Below are positions 1-8,334 of a DNA stretch of 64,000 bases, one piece after another. This DNA comes from Anaplasma phagocytophilum str. Webster. Lineage in GTDB: Bacteria; Pseudomonadota; Alphaproteobacteria; Rickettsiales; Anaplasmataceae. The position numbers and the translations under genes are program-made. The notes beneath the pieces are model-generated. The model saw only the letters and a list, made by a program, of their open reading frames with translations. It had not been told where the DNA came from and searched no databases. The stretch spans positions 1,302,001-1,366,000 of the forward strand of contig NZ_LANS01000001.1 in NCBI RefSeq assembly GCF_000964685.1. Reading direction: 5' to 3'. The stretch's first letter is position 1. Each line of letters opens with the position of its first letter.

Positions 1-240
1 ATATCCAGGCTAAACTCGCAAAAATTTGAATTGAATATGGGGACACAAACCAACTCTGTAAGCAATGTAGTAATACTCGCAAAGGAAAAGAAATGCCGCA
101 TATAGCTAAACGGGCTGGCTCATACCCGCAGAGACCTAGCAGCAAGACTTCTACCCCAAGCTCAATCTTACCCTACCACAGAGCACTTAAGATCCACATC
201 TGCAACTCAGTAATTTTTTCTAAACCCCTAACACCAAATG
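1..240. other. Intergenic, downstream of aspC
   Basis: This stretch lies 3' of the leftward aspC gene. I see no convincing gene, RNA or terminator in it. A 79-residue open frame starting at 93 runs antisense into aspC and has no family features. Confidence 0.5.
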
Positions 241-1425
241 CTAGCTTAGGTACGAACAAGCCTCCAAAATCCTCTCACATGCTTCAGATAACCTATCATC
301 TGAGAGAGCATATGAAATACGGAAAAAGTTAGGAGCTCCAAAGGCAACACCAGGAACTACAGCCACCCTATGATTTAGCAAATGCTTCGCCATATCACTT
401 CCGTCGTTTATCACACCAACTTTAGGAGCGTGTTTACCTATCGCATTACCGCATGATATGAACACATAAAAGGCTCCTTGTGGCACATCTGCCTGCAACA
501 CTCCTGAAGAAAGCACTGCATCCATAACCCTATCCCTTCTACGCGCAAATGCCTTAATTCTAGTGTCTAAAAAAGATTGATCACCATCCAGCGCGGCTAT
601 TGCAGCATACTGCGCTATGGAATTAGCATTAGTTGTACTCTGAGACTGTATTGTGGATACCGCTTTTATAGCTTCCGCGTTACCTAATATGTACCCTATC
701 CGCCAGCCTGTCATGGAATACGCTTTTGAGACCCCATTAACTATATAGACTCTATCATAAAGTGATGGTTCTACCTGCAGAATGCCGCAAAACTCAGCAT
801 CATAGACAAGCTTTGCGTATATGTCATCAGTAATAACTAAGACATGTTTATGCTGCTTTAAAACCTCTGCTATAGCGGCTAACTCTTCTCTACTATACAC
901 TGCACCGGTAGGGTTGGACGGAGAGTTAATAATGAGCCATTTAGTCTTCGGGGTTATTGCTCCACGAAGTAATTCTGGAGTCAACTTCAAATAGTCACCG
1001 CAATTTACAATAACTGGAGCTCCCCCTGCTATTTTTACCATGTCTGGATACGAAACCCAATACGGCGCAGGAATAATAACCTCATCTCCCTCGTTTATGG
1101 TAGCCATAAACAGGTTATATATGCACTGCTTAGCCCCAGCCCCTACTAATACTTGATTTGCTACGTAGTCTATACCATAGTCCCGACGCACACTGCGAAT
1201 AATGGAATCTTTCAATTCGGGAATACCTTCCACTGGAGTGTATTTAGTTTTTCCTGCATTAATGGCAGCAATCGCCGCATCCTTTACATGATCTGGAGTA
1301 TCAAAGTCGGGTTCCCCTGCACCTAGAGATATTATGTCAAGCCCTTGAGCCCTAAGTTCTAACGTAAGTCTAGAAAGCTCTAAGGTAGGTGACGGTTTGA
1401 TACAATTCATCCTTTCGCTTAGCAT
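241..1425 (-). CDS. aspC: Aspartate aminotransferase (class I PLP aminotransferase)
   Basis: A PLP enzyme that interconverts aspartate plus 2-oxoglutarate with oxaloacetate plus glutamate in the cytosol. The 394-residue length is typical of the alpha-proteobacterial/Thermus-type subgroup Ib. Visible family signatures are GEPDFDTP at about 37-44, NSPSNPTG at 167-174, the cofactor-contacting DDIYAKL near 200, and SKAYSMTGWRIGY, where K234 is the expected Schiff-base lysine. The C-terminal FFRIS holds the substrate-carboxylate arginine. The start is the ATG at 1425; a second Met lies five residues on and cannot be excluded. It is divergent from the peroxiredoxin gene across about 300 bp. With mdh (24158-25129) it shares the oxaloacetate pool. 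A decayed copy of its 3' third lies at 17845-18106. In some Rickettsiales this subgroup also accepts prephenate, which the sequence cannot settle. Confidence 0.96.
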   Translation of the reverse strand: MLSERMNCIKPSPTLELSRLTLELRAQGLDIISLGAGEPDFDTPDHVKDAAIAAINAGKTKYTPVEGIPELKDSIIRSVRRDYGIDYVANQVLVGAGAKQCIYNLFMATINEGDEVIIPAPYWVSYPDMVKIAGGAPVIVNCGDYLKLTPELLRGAITPKTKWLIINSPSNPTGAVYSREELAAIAEVLKQHKHVLVITDDIYAKLVYDAEFCGILQVEPSLYDRVYIVNGVSKAYSMTGWRIGYILGNAEAIKAVSTIQSQSTTNANSIAQYAAIAALDGDQSFLDTRIKAFARRRDRVMDAVLSSGVLQADVPQGAFYVFISCGNAIGKHAPKVGVINDGSDMAKHLLNHRVAVVPGVAFGAPNFFRISYALSDDRLSEACERILEACSYLS

Positions 1426-1732
1426 ACATATCCCCCATTGAAATGCATCACTCCTGATGCCACTATTCTTAACCTAACTCGTTAACTCTAAATCAGAACA
1501 CTTGCAATACCTAAAGCACTGCATACACCAAAATTACGTGTGTCAGTGAGCGTTATACCCTTACTATTTCACTTCTACAAGTTTTAAACTACCGTTAGTA
1601 GCATTGGTACTACTTATACGCTGCTAACCTGGAATACAAATGTCAGCATGCTACGTTTTATGTTCCAAAAAACACATTGTTGATCTAGTAATATTTTGTA
1701 TACTGTTCCAAGTTTTTTTTGTGAGACGCCTT

Positions 1733-2332
1733 ATGAATTTGGTAACAAAGCCGGCCATAGACTTTACTGCACGTGCCGTTATGTCTGATGGTAAGATGTG
1801 TGATCTTACGCTTAGTAAGCACGTCGCTGGAAAATATGCAGTGTTGTTCTTCTACCCTCGTGACTTTACATTCGTGTGTCCGACTGAGATACTGTCTCTG
1901 CATAGCAGAATACCTCAATTCAGTGAGCAAAACGCCGAAGTCATAGCGATCAGCACAGACTCCGAGTTCGCGCACTCTCATTGGCGTAACACACCTTTAG
2001 AAAAAGGTGGTATAGGGATGGTAAGTTTCCCCCTAGTAGCGGATGATTCTCATAGCATATCGGAGAGTTATGGTATGCTATTCGCAGGTAAGGTATCCCT
2101 GCGCGGCACCATTATTATCGATGAAAATTTTGTCGTTCGTCATCAATCCATAAATGACCTCCCTATTGGAAGGAATGTTGATGAGTTCCTCAGAATAATA
2201 GATGCGATCGAGCATCACAAAAAGCATGGAGAGGTATGTCCTGCAGGTTGGTCAAAAGGAAAGGTCGCTATGGAGGCGACTCAACAAGGGGTAGAACACT
2301 ACCTTCAATCTCATATAGATAGTCTGAGCTAA
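1733..2332 (+). CDS. 2-Cys peroxiredoxin (AhpC/TSA family)
   Basis: A thiol peroxidase reducing H2O2, organic peroxides or peroxynitrite in the cytosol. From the ATG at 1733 the protein has 199 residues, the usual length for typical 2-Cys peroxiredoxins. The open frame continues upstream to 1640, but those 31 residues are hydrophobic and unlike the family, so the internal ATG (MNLVTKPAIDF) is preferred. C49 in FTFVCPTE is the peroxidatic cysteine, and C169 in GEVCPAGW fits the resolving cysteine. The stop codon at 2330-2332 is only 2-5 bp from the start of trxB, so the two are probably co-transcribed. Thioredoxin reductase would recycle the oxidised enzyme through thioredoxin. The start is the least certain part of the call. 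Confidence 0.93.
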   Translation: MNLVTKPAIDFTARAVMSDGKMCDLTLSKHVAGKYAVLFFYPRDFTFVCPTEILSLHSRIPQFSEQNAEVIAISTDSEFAHSHWRNTPLEKGGIGMVSFPLVADDSHSISESYGMLFAGKVSLRGTIIIDENFVVRHQSINDLPIGRNVDEFLRIIDAIEHHKKHGEVCPAGWSKGKVAMEATQQGVEHYLQSHIDSLS

Positions 2333-2334
2333 TA

Positions 2335-3303
2335 GTGATGTCAGAAGTGCATAAAGATGCAGTTAAAGTTCTGATTCTAGGTTCAGGGGCAGCAGGTTGT
2401 ACTGCTGCCATCTATGCTGGCAGAGCTAATCTGAATCCCGTTTTAGTGACCGGAATGCAACCCGGTGGACAGCTGACTATTACCACTGATGTTGAGAATT
2501 ATCCAGGCTTCTCGGCTATAGAAGGCCCTAAGCTAATGGAGTATATGCAGGAGCAAGCGGTAAAAAGCGGGGCTACTTTACTTACGGACGAGATAAGTGA
2601 GATAGACGCTAGCGTTTATCCATTTAAGTGCACCAGTATGTTTGGGGAAACGCTGCAAGCATACAGTATAATAGTGGCCACTGGTGCGCAAGCTAAGTGG
2701 TTAGGTCTCGAAAGTGAGCAAAATTTTAAAAGTAAGGGTGTTTCTGCGTGTGCTACTTGTGACGGGGCCTTTTTTAAAGATGAAGTTGTTGCAGTAATCG
2801 GTGGTGGAAATACAGCTGTTGAGGAAGCACTATATCTTACCAGAAGTTCTAAGAAGGTATTCCTCATTCACAGAAGAGATAAACTGCGTGCTGAGGCTGT
2901 AATGCAGCAAAGGTTGTTTAGTAACAGTAAGATTGAAGTTATCTGGAACAGCGTTGTAAAGGAAATTTTGGGTGATTCTGAGGGTAAAAAAGTAACCTCT
3001 TTGCTTTTGCAGTCTACGGTGGATAGTACAGAGAGCTTGCTAGACGTTGGGGGAGTATTTGTTGCCATAGGGCATACACCTAACACGCAGGTTTTGAAGA
3101 ATATGCTAGGTGCTAAGGTGAATCTTGATGATGAAGGTTATGTGATCACTGCGCCTGGTACTACTATCACTAGCTGTCCTGGCATATTTGCTGCTGGAGA
3201 TGTATGCGATAAAGTATATCGTCAAGCTGTGGTGGCTGCAGGTTCGGGATGTATGGCTGCATTGGATGCGGAAAAGTATCTAGCAGAGAAAGGCATCGAG
3301 TAG
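2335..3303 (+). CDS. trxB: Thioredoxin-disulfide reductase
   Basis: A flavoprotein that uses NADPH to reduce thioredoxin. Domains in order: FAD-binding Rossmann fold with GSGAAG at about 16-21, FAD/redox region with GGQLTITTDVENYPG, the active-site CATC (C139/C142 counting from the GTG), NADPH-binding fold with GGGNTAVEEA near 157, and the C-terminal FAD motif GIFAAGDVCD. Length (321-322 residues) is standard. Two adjacent starts are possible, GTG at 2335 and ATG at 2338; the ATG is the likelier. It follows the peroxiredoxin gene almost without a gap, giving a two-gene antioxidant operon that ends at a probable intrinsic terminator at 3317-3344. Confidence 0.97.
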   Translation: MMSEVHKDAVKVLILGSGAAGCTAAIYAGRANLNPVLVTGMQPGGQLTITTDVENYPGFSAIEGPKLMEYMQEQAVKSGATLLTDEISEIDASVYPFKCTSMFGETLQAYSIIVATGAQAKWLGLESEQNFKSKGVSACATCDGAFFKDEVVAVIGGGNTAVEEALYLTRSSKKVFLIHRRDKLRAEAVMQQRLFSNSKIEVIWNSVVKEILGDSEGKKVTSLLLQSTVDSTESLLDVGGVFVAIGHTPNTQVLKNMLGAKVNLDDEGYVITAPGTTITSCPGIFAAGDVCDKVYRQAVVAAGSGCMAALDAEKYLAEKGIE

Positions 3304-3316
3304 TAAGCTTGTGGTA

Positions 3317-3344
3317 GGTAGTAGTAGGGTTTTACTGCCTTTTT
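3317..3344 (+). terminator. Intrinsic terminator after trxB
   Basis: Seven-base stem GGTAGTA (3317-3323) pairs with TACTGCC (3333-3339) with one G-T pair and a 9-base loop, followed directly by five T residues (3340-3344). It begins 14 bp after the trxB stop codon. The call is by eye, without a folding energy. Confidence 0.6.
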
Positions 3345-4065
3345 AAGTAACTGAAGACCAGAGTAGTCTCCATTGTCATAATGGGTATATTCTCTAAATT
3401 GCATTCGTATTTCCGTTCAGGTATTGAAGAGTAAGTCATAGGAGTCAGATATTGAGCTAGCCTCAAGGTGTTGTAGCCGTTTTATATATGTACTTTACTA
3501 CCACAATTAGCGTAGTGGTGTGTTTTCATCAGGTATTGAGCAGTGAGTTGTTATACAGCTGGTCATAGGATGTCACTACCGTTTTTAGTAGCTTAAAGTC
3601 TTAGTGCCACTATTAGCGTAGTAAATGTCTTCTTGAGTTATACCTCTTAGTCAGATATTGCGCTAGACACTAGATGTTACAGCTGTTTTGTAATGGGTAC
3701 TTTATACTAAAGTTTGATCAGCCACCATTAGCGTGCTGGTATGTCCTTTAGTGTTTTCTATAAGGGGTATTATAAATAGTAAGTTGCTGAAGCCAGTCAT
3801 AAGATGTTGTTTGCATTTATATAGTGAAGCTTCAGTATTGAAATTAAGCATAGCGTGCTGAACGTCTACTCTAGCTACCTGCACGTTGTTTTCTATTGAG
3901 TAATGAGCTGCTGCTGCCACTCGTACAATGTTGCTGCGTTCTAGATAGGATAACTTAAATCTTAGGAGGAGCTACCGTTAGCATGTCTTATTTATTTCCT
4001 ATGTATTTTTTTGTAAGATAACGGGTGCTCAGGTGTGCAACTACTCATACTGGCTCAAATCTTAG
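3345..4065. repeat. Gene-free stretch with degenerate tandem repeats
   Basis: No gene is supported here. The core word TTAGCGT recurs near 3507, 3612 and 3727, flanked each time by similar text (CCAC before; TGT followed by TTC or TCC after). Between them come variants of TATTGAGC(A/T)AG. The spacing is about 105-115 bp. Later, weaker echoes occur near 3842 and 3972. This looks like an old, diverged tandem duplication of a unit of about 110 bp. A similar fragment lies near 40990. Confidence 0.4.
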
Positions 4066-4578
4066 TTAGCAATTATTTATTTGCGAAGTCTTCCATGGCC
4101 ACCTGCGCGTTTTTGTTGTGGTGATTCGTTGTAAATATTTATAAGCTGCAAATTTAGTAGATGAGAAGCCCCACGCTCTAGGATTAGCACAATCAAATTC
4201 TACAGGAACGCCATACTCAGGATTTCCCATGCACTGCTGCTTTACGCATACTGCTGCTGCTTCGCACAGTGTCTTCCTAACATTATTCAATAACTCCCCA
4301 TGCAGTTCTGGGTTTGGTAATGAACTCACATCTATAGCTTCAAGTAACAGTTTAGCATCAGCTAGTAGCCCTGTTATATGAGAAAAAACATTTGCATCTC
4401 CCAGAGATTTAACCTCATTGAGACTTCTGCCACGAAGTACAGATAGTGCTGCTTGTAATTTTGCTCCGACACCCAAAACAGTGCGCTTACAGTTCTCAAT
4501 ATCACCTTCTATTACTGTTGGTATTGTATTGAAAGAAGTGTGCACTGCGTACATGGTAGACACAGCTTCTAAAAGCAT
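4066..4578 (-). CDS. Hypothetical protein (170 aa)
   Basis: I do not recognise a family. The frame is 170 residues long, mixed helical in character, with a Cys-bearing stretch (CEAAAVCVKQQCMG) and a basic Trp/Arg/Lys-rich tail. No signal peptide or membrane segment is evident. It lies 73 bp downstream of another hypothetical gene of similar size and composition (4652-5161) on the same strand. The two could be separate genes or the halves of one frameshifted gene. The reading frame just upstream of the ATG is closed by a stop about four codons earlier. Real coding is favoured by length and by plausible codon content. Confidence 0.5.
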   Translation of the reverse strand: MLLEAVSTMYAVHTSFNTIPTVIEGDIENCKRTVLGVGAKLQAALSVLRGRSLNEVKSLGDANVFSHITGLLADAKLLLEAIDVSSLPNPELHGELLNNVRKTLCEAAAVCVKQQCMGNPEYGVPVEFDCANPRAWGFSSTKFAAYKYLQRITTTKTRRWPWKTSQINNC

Positions 4579-4651
4579 TGGGAAAGGTTACAACCGCTTC
4601 CAAAGACATTATCATTGATGCACACACCAGCTGCATTGCGTTCGTGTTCTT

Positions 4652-5161
4652 CTAAGGCACGTTCTGTACTATTTTGCACAATTGAGTATCAGTGCTGTTG
4701 AGTACAGGATGCCCAACCATACATTGTAGTATAGATGCTGCTGTAGAGAAGGCGTGTAAGGCACTTTTACGATTGGTTTCCTGCTCTTCATCGCGTAAGC
4801 TAGAGATATAAGCGGCCTCCGTTAAGAGATGATATGCCATTGTTCGTATTTCAGGCTCTGTGCATCTTCCATTAGATTCAGTCACTAATTGACTTATTGA
4901 CGCGTCTGACATTGAGCTAATAGCGCAGCACGACGTATTAATGTATCTCTCGATACGACGTTTTGTATCGGTTGTAGCCGCGCTTTCTTCTACCTTACCC
5001 GTAGTGACATATGCATTTGCTCTACTTAGTATTGCAATTGCATCTACTAGTTTTGTAACAGCGTCAGAAACATGACAGACAATATCAGGGCTTTGTTCCG
5101 CAAAAGGATTTATAGCATGGCGAGATTGATCGAGATGCGACAGTGCCTGTAAACACTGCAT
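4652..5161 (-). CDS. Hypothetical protein (169 aa)
   Basis: Not recognised. The 169-residue product looks all-helical and Ala/Ser/Thr-rich, soluble, with Cys pairs (TSCCAISS) and no signal peptide or transmembrane segment. Its style resembles the next gene downstream (4066-4578): short helical repeats rich in A, E, L, plus scattered cysteines. The two may be paralogues or parts of one broken gene. The DNA upstream (5162-5424) is decayed and includes a fragment of the coaD 3' end. Confidence 0.5.
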   Translation of the reverse strand: MQCLQALSHLDQSRHAINPFAEQSPDIVCHVSDAVTKLVDAIAILSRANAYVTTGKVEESAATTDTKRRIERYINTSCCAISSMSDASISQLVTESNGRCTEPEIRTMAYHLLTEAAYISSLRDEEQETNRKSALHAFSTAASILQCMVGHPVLNSTDTQLCKIVQNVP

Positions 5162-5267
5162 TATAATAGTGCATTTCCTCTGCGTCTTAAGAAATTTACA
5201 GTTATCGTTTCCTTATGCGTATTCGCTGCTCAGCAAAAAATTACCAATGCCAGGAGGACTTTCTTTT

Positions 5268-5315
5268 GTAGAAATCTCTCAGGTGCTTATTCACGTATAG
5301 AACCACAATATATAT
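5268..5315 (-). pseudogene. Fragment of coaD 3' end (oldest copy)
   Basis: A short stretch matching the coaD C-terminus: in the minus strand it reads NKHLRDFYKRKSS, compared with HEHLRDFYNNSS in the intact gene. It is more diverged than the copy at 5425-5768, so it would be an older remnant of the same tandem duplication. The rest of 5162-5424 shows no gene. Confidence 0.45.
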
Positions 5316-5424
5316 TTTCTTAAACATCCCTGCTACTGCTATAGCTTTTCATACTTCTCTTGGCTTTTAAGACAACACACTCTGCGCTTAGCAAAATTAC
5401 GAGCTCAAGAAGGCGGCTATTTAG

Positions 5425-5768
5425 CAATCTCTTAGGTGCTCATGAACATTATGTGGCACAAATACACTCACATCTCCTCCTAATCTTGCAACTTCCTTGA
5501 CAAAACTCGAAGAGATAAACTGAGTCTCCTCTGCTATGGGTAAGAAAATAGTCTCGATACCTGGTTGTAATTTATCCAGCTCATCTGAAATTCATAATCA
5601 AAATCTGTAACTGCACGTAACCCTCTAATGATCATTAAAGCCTTTTTTTGTTTGGCAAACGCAGTTAACAAACCATCGAAAACCTCAACCTTCACAACGC
5701 TCTTGCATTCCAAAACGTGCATCTCGCGCTGTATCATTTCGGCACGCAATTCTGCTGAAAAAATAGTG
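5425..5768 (-). pseudogene. Partial tandem copy of coaD (broken)
   Basis: About 340 bp nearly identical to 5817-6167 inside the intact coaD, lying directly downstream of it on the same strand. It covers about two thirds of the gene and lacks the N-terminal nucleotide-binding start. A 7-bp deletion near 5570 (CTGGTGTCAATTTG became CTGGTTG) shifts the frame, and the C-terminal end carries a stop (HLRDC then stop). A 71-residue open frame (5534-5749) remains but should not encode a working enzyme. Confidence 0.85.
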
Positions 5769-5790
5769 TTGTTATTCTAGATACTATTAC

Positions 5791-6297
5791 TTACTTCGCA
5801 GAAGAATTATTATAGAAATCTCTCAGGTGCTCATGAACATTATGTGGCACAAATACACTCACATCTCCTCCTAATCTTGCAACTTCCTTGACAAAACTCG
5901 AAGAGATAAACTGAGTCTCCTCTGCCGCGGGGAGGAAAACAGTCTCGATACCTGGTGTCAATTTGTAATTTATCCAGCTCATCTGAAATTCATAATCAAA
6001 ATCTGTAACTGCACGTAACCCTCTAATGATCATTAGAGCCTTTTTTTGTTTGGCAAACGCAGTTAACAAACCATCGAAAACCTCAACCTTCACAACGCTC
6101 TTGCATTCCAAAACGTGCATCTCGCGCTGTATCATTTCGGCACGCAATTCTGCTGAAAAAATAGTGCTCTTCTGTACACTCCTTGCTACACCAATAACCA
6201 ACTCATCAACAAGAGTACATGCTCTCTTGATTATATCTATATGTCCAAAAGTTATGGGATCAAAAGTCCCGGGATATATCCCTAATCTCTTAGTCAC
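5791..6297 (-). CDS. coaD: Phosphopantetheine adenylyltransferase
   Basis: Catalyses the fourth step of CoA synthesis: 4'-phosphopantetheine plus ATP gives dephospho-CoA plus diphosphate. The product is 168 residues, the family norm. The N-terminal GTFDPITFGHID (about 10-21) carries the nucleotidyltransferase T/HxGH motif. [15 protein letters not shown] and the C-terminal ISSSFVKEV are the other family signatures. The start is a GTG at 6297. Two decayed partial copies of the same gene lie immediately downstream (5425-5768 and 5268-5315). AcpS (9612-9980) later uses the CoA made by this pathway. Confidence 0.96.
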   Translation of the reverse strand: MTKRLGIYPGTFDPITFGHIDIIKRACTLVDELVIGVARSVQKSTIFSAELRAEMIQREMHVLECKSVVKVEVFDGLLTAFAKQKKALMIIRGLRAVTDFDYEFQMSWINYKLTPGIETVFLPAAEETQFISSSFVKEVARLGGDVSVFVPHNVHEHLRDFYNNSSAK

Positions 6298-6451
6298 GGC
6301 TTTAACTCCACAGAGTTACTATTATCCAGGATGATAAAAGAATTATCTACCTATTTTTCAAGTTTATTTTTCTTGAATGCTGATGCTTGAGCATATAATA
6401 TACCTCTGATCTCGTGCAGAGTCGTGTAGTCATTGCTCTGCGTTTTTACCA

Positions 6452-6522
6452 GGCCTGGTAGCTCAGTGGTAGAGCAGAGGACTGAAAATCCTTGTGCGTT
6501 GGTTCAATTCCGACCCGGGCCA
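6452..6522 (+). tRNA. tRNA-Phe (GAA)
   Basis: Cloverleaf drawn by eye: acceptor GGCCTGG pairs with CCGGGCC, the D arm is GCTCAGTGGTAGAGC, the anticodon loop CTGAAAA gives GAA, and the T arm is GTTGG-TTCAATT-CCGAC. The discriminator is A at 6522 and CCA is not encoded. It stands alone, 27 bp before the next gene. Confidence 0.93.
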
Positions 6523-6549
6523 CATTTCCCCAGATTTTAGGTGTGTACC

Positions 6550-7560
6550 ATGAGTGTTTGCTTTCGTTCGTTTGTCTTACTCCTCTCCACCGTAGTTTGT
6601 GTTATTAACACAACATGTATGGCCGCTAGTGTTGTTTTTCAGCAACAAGCACAACAGGTAGTCGTAGGATTTTTGCAGACAGCAGAGGAAACCTATCCAG
6701 AGGAACTTACTTTTTCCCATAATATATATGAGCTCTTTACCGGACTTGGTGCAAAAGTTATTCGCTTGGATTATAACAAGGTACTAGATTTTGAACTTAT
6801 ACGACAAAGTGCTTTGGAAGAGGCACATGGGGATATTTCTAAGATTCATGACTTAGAAGCACGAATGATAAAAGAAGGGATACTGTCTTTTCTGAAGGAA
6901 AACGAAATAGACAGAGTTTTTATACCTGGAAACTACTATAATGTAGATGCTGAGCCATATGCGCCGACTCCTAATAGACAATTGGTTACTGCCGCCATTG
7001 CTGAGATAGTGCATGAAAATCCTGCTATAAAGCTTATGGGCGTTTGCGGTGGATTGCAGGGAGTTATGCATGCTATGGGCATTAAGGTTATCCGAGTTTA
7101 CAAGTTGCTTGGTTCGCATGAATCTGCGGCTGTACATGCAGTATCTATGCCAGATCCGCATCATAAGGATGTTGTTCTACACAGGTTAAGAATTGTGCCA
7201 GGTAGTAGGTTGGCTTCTATAGTGTCTAAGCATGTGGAGCCTGATACAAATGGATGGTATTCCCTGTTTTTCCCTGATGCTCATGGGGGAGTCGTAAGTA
7301 ATGATCCTGAGAATGTTAAAAAGCTTGAGGATCTCGGGTATAAGATTGTCGGATTTTCTGATGATGGCATAATAGAAGCAGTGGAAGATGTTCATGGAAA
7401 CATACTCTTCCAAGATCACCCAGAAGCTTTAGCTATTAACATGCTTCGAGGGCATGTATATCCTGATGCCGATATCACTACCTCTTCTCAGCAAGATTTA
7501 AGATATAAAGCTGCGCTCTCTGCAATATCGATTATTGAAGATTTTCTTTATCGTCAGTAG
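6550..7560 (+). CDS. Secreted class I glutamine-amidotransferase-like protein (peptidase C26 / PuuD-like)
   Basis: Likely a gamma-glutamyl hydrolase of the C26 group. From the ATG at 6550 it has 336 residues; a GTG three codons upstream (6541) is the alternative. The first 25 residues form a signal peptide-like segment (hydrophobic core FVLLLSTVVCVI, then TTCMA), implying export. The nucleophile elbow GVCGGLQG places the catalytic cysteine at 166, and the C-terminal FQDHPE supplies H290 and E292 of the triad. GFSDDGIIEAVE just before it is typical of the family. The usual intracellular role is removing glutamyl groups from polyamine intermediates. Export makes that role uncertain, so the substrate is unknown. 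It stands alone between tRNA-Phe and an empty 770 bp. Confidence 0.85.
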   Translation: MSVCFRSFVLLLSTVVCVINTTCMAASVVFQQQAQQVVVGFLQTAEETYPEELTFSHNIYELFTGLGAKVIRLDYNKVLDFELIRQSALEEAHGDISKIHDLEARMIKEGILSFLKENEIDRVFIPGNYYNVDAEPYAPTPNRQLVTAAIAEIVHENPAIKLMGVCGGLQGVMHAMGIKVIRVYKLLGSHESAAVHAVSMPDPHHKDVVLHRLRIVPGSRLASIVSKHVEPDTNGWYSLFFPDAHGGVVSNDPENVKKLEDLGYKIVGFSDDGIIEAVEDVHGNILFQDHPEALAINMLRGHVYPDADITTSSQQDLRYKAALSAISIIEDFLYRQ

Positions 7561-8334
7561 ATTCCCATTGCGCTTTATACGCGCCTCTAAAAGGCAGTGT
7601 TGTTATATTGAGTGCAGCGCAACAGTGCAGTGTGTGCTTGGATCTAAGATTAAATACAGAAGACGTCCTGTGCATTGCTGCTAGTGATTTAAGAGAATAC
7701 TACTGTGGACAGTACGTAGTAGCCTTGCGAACATACTGTTCAGGAATTTCACCTATTTTGACGTTTCAAAGATTTGCATGTATTTAGGCTTACGTAGCAG
7801 GTTCTACTTTTTACCCTGTGGCGGAATTCACGCTGCTTTTCTTTATAGGAATTTTATTTCTCATAATGAGTGCAATACAGCACCAATTGAGGACTTATAG
7901 CATGTTTTACTGGATGCTTTTTATATGCTTATAGCACTTTTTTTTCTGAAAATACGCGCTCGCAAATTACTCAACAAATAAGGTATTACGTGTATGTTGG
8001 TATATAAGTGTATTTATTTTTAAGGCACATACATCACATGCCTATTTAGGACTTGTATAGTTGCTGCAATAATTTATGCTGCAATTAGGTTATTATCTCT
8101 CTAGATAATGGCTTTTTAAGCACACACGCTTTTTCATAATAATGCCCGCTATACAATAAACAGCGCTCCTCGAAATCAATATGATAAAATATCAATGGGG
8201 GCATATCAAAAAATTAAGCGTAATAAATCTATTTATACTTCCCTTATTCTCTATAGCAAGCTGTGGGTGATTTATCTTGACTCCTATTTTATTGTCTCGT
8301 AGACTGATGCCATAAAGTCAATCTCGATTCTTCC
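7561..8334. other. Gene-free stretch upstream of proS
   Basis: About 770 bp with stops in all frames. I see no recognisable gene remnant, RNA or clear promoter. It probably holds the proS promoter near its right end. Confidence 0.5.

Noticed and set aside
1640-1732. Signal peptide on the peroxiredoxin
   Set aside because: The upstream hydrophobic codons lie before a good internal ATG at which family similarity begins, so they are likely untranslated.
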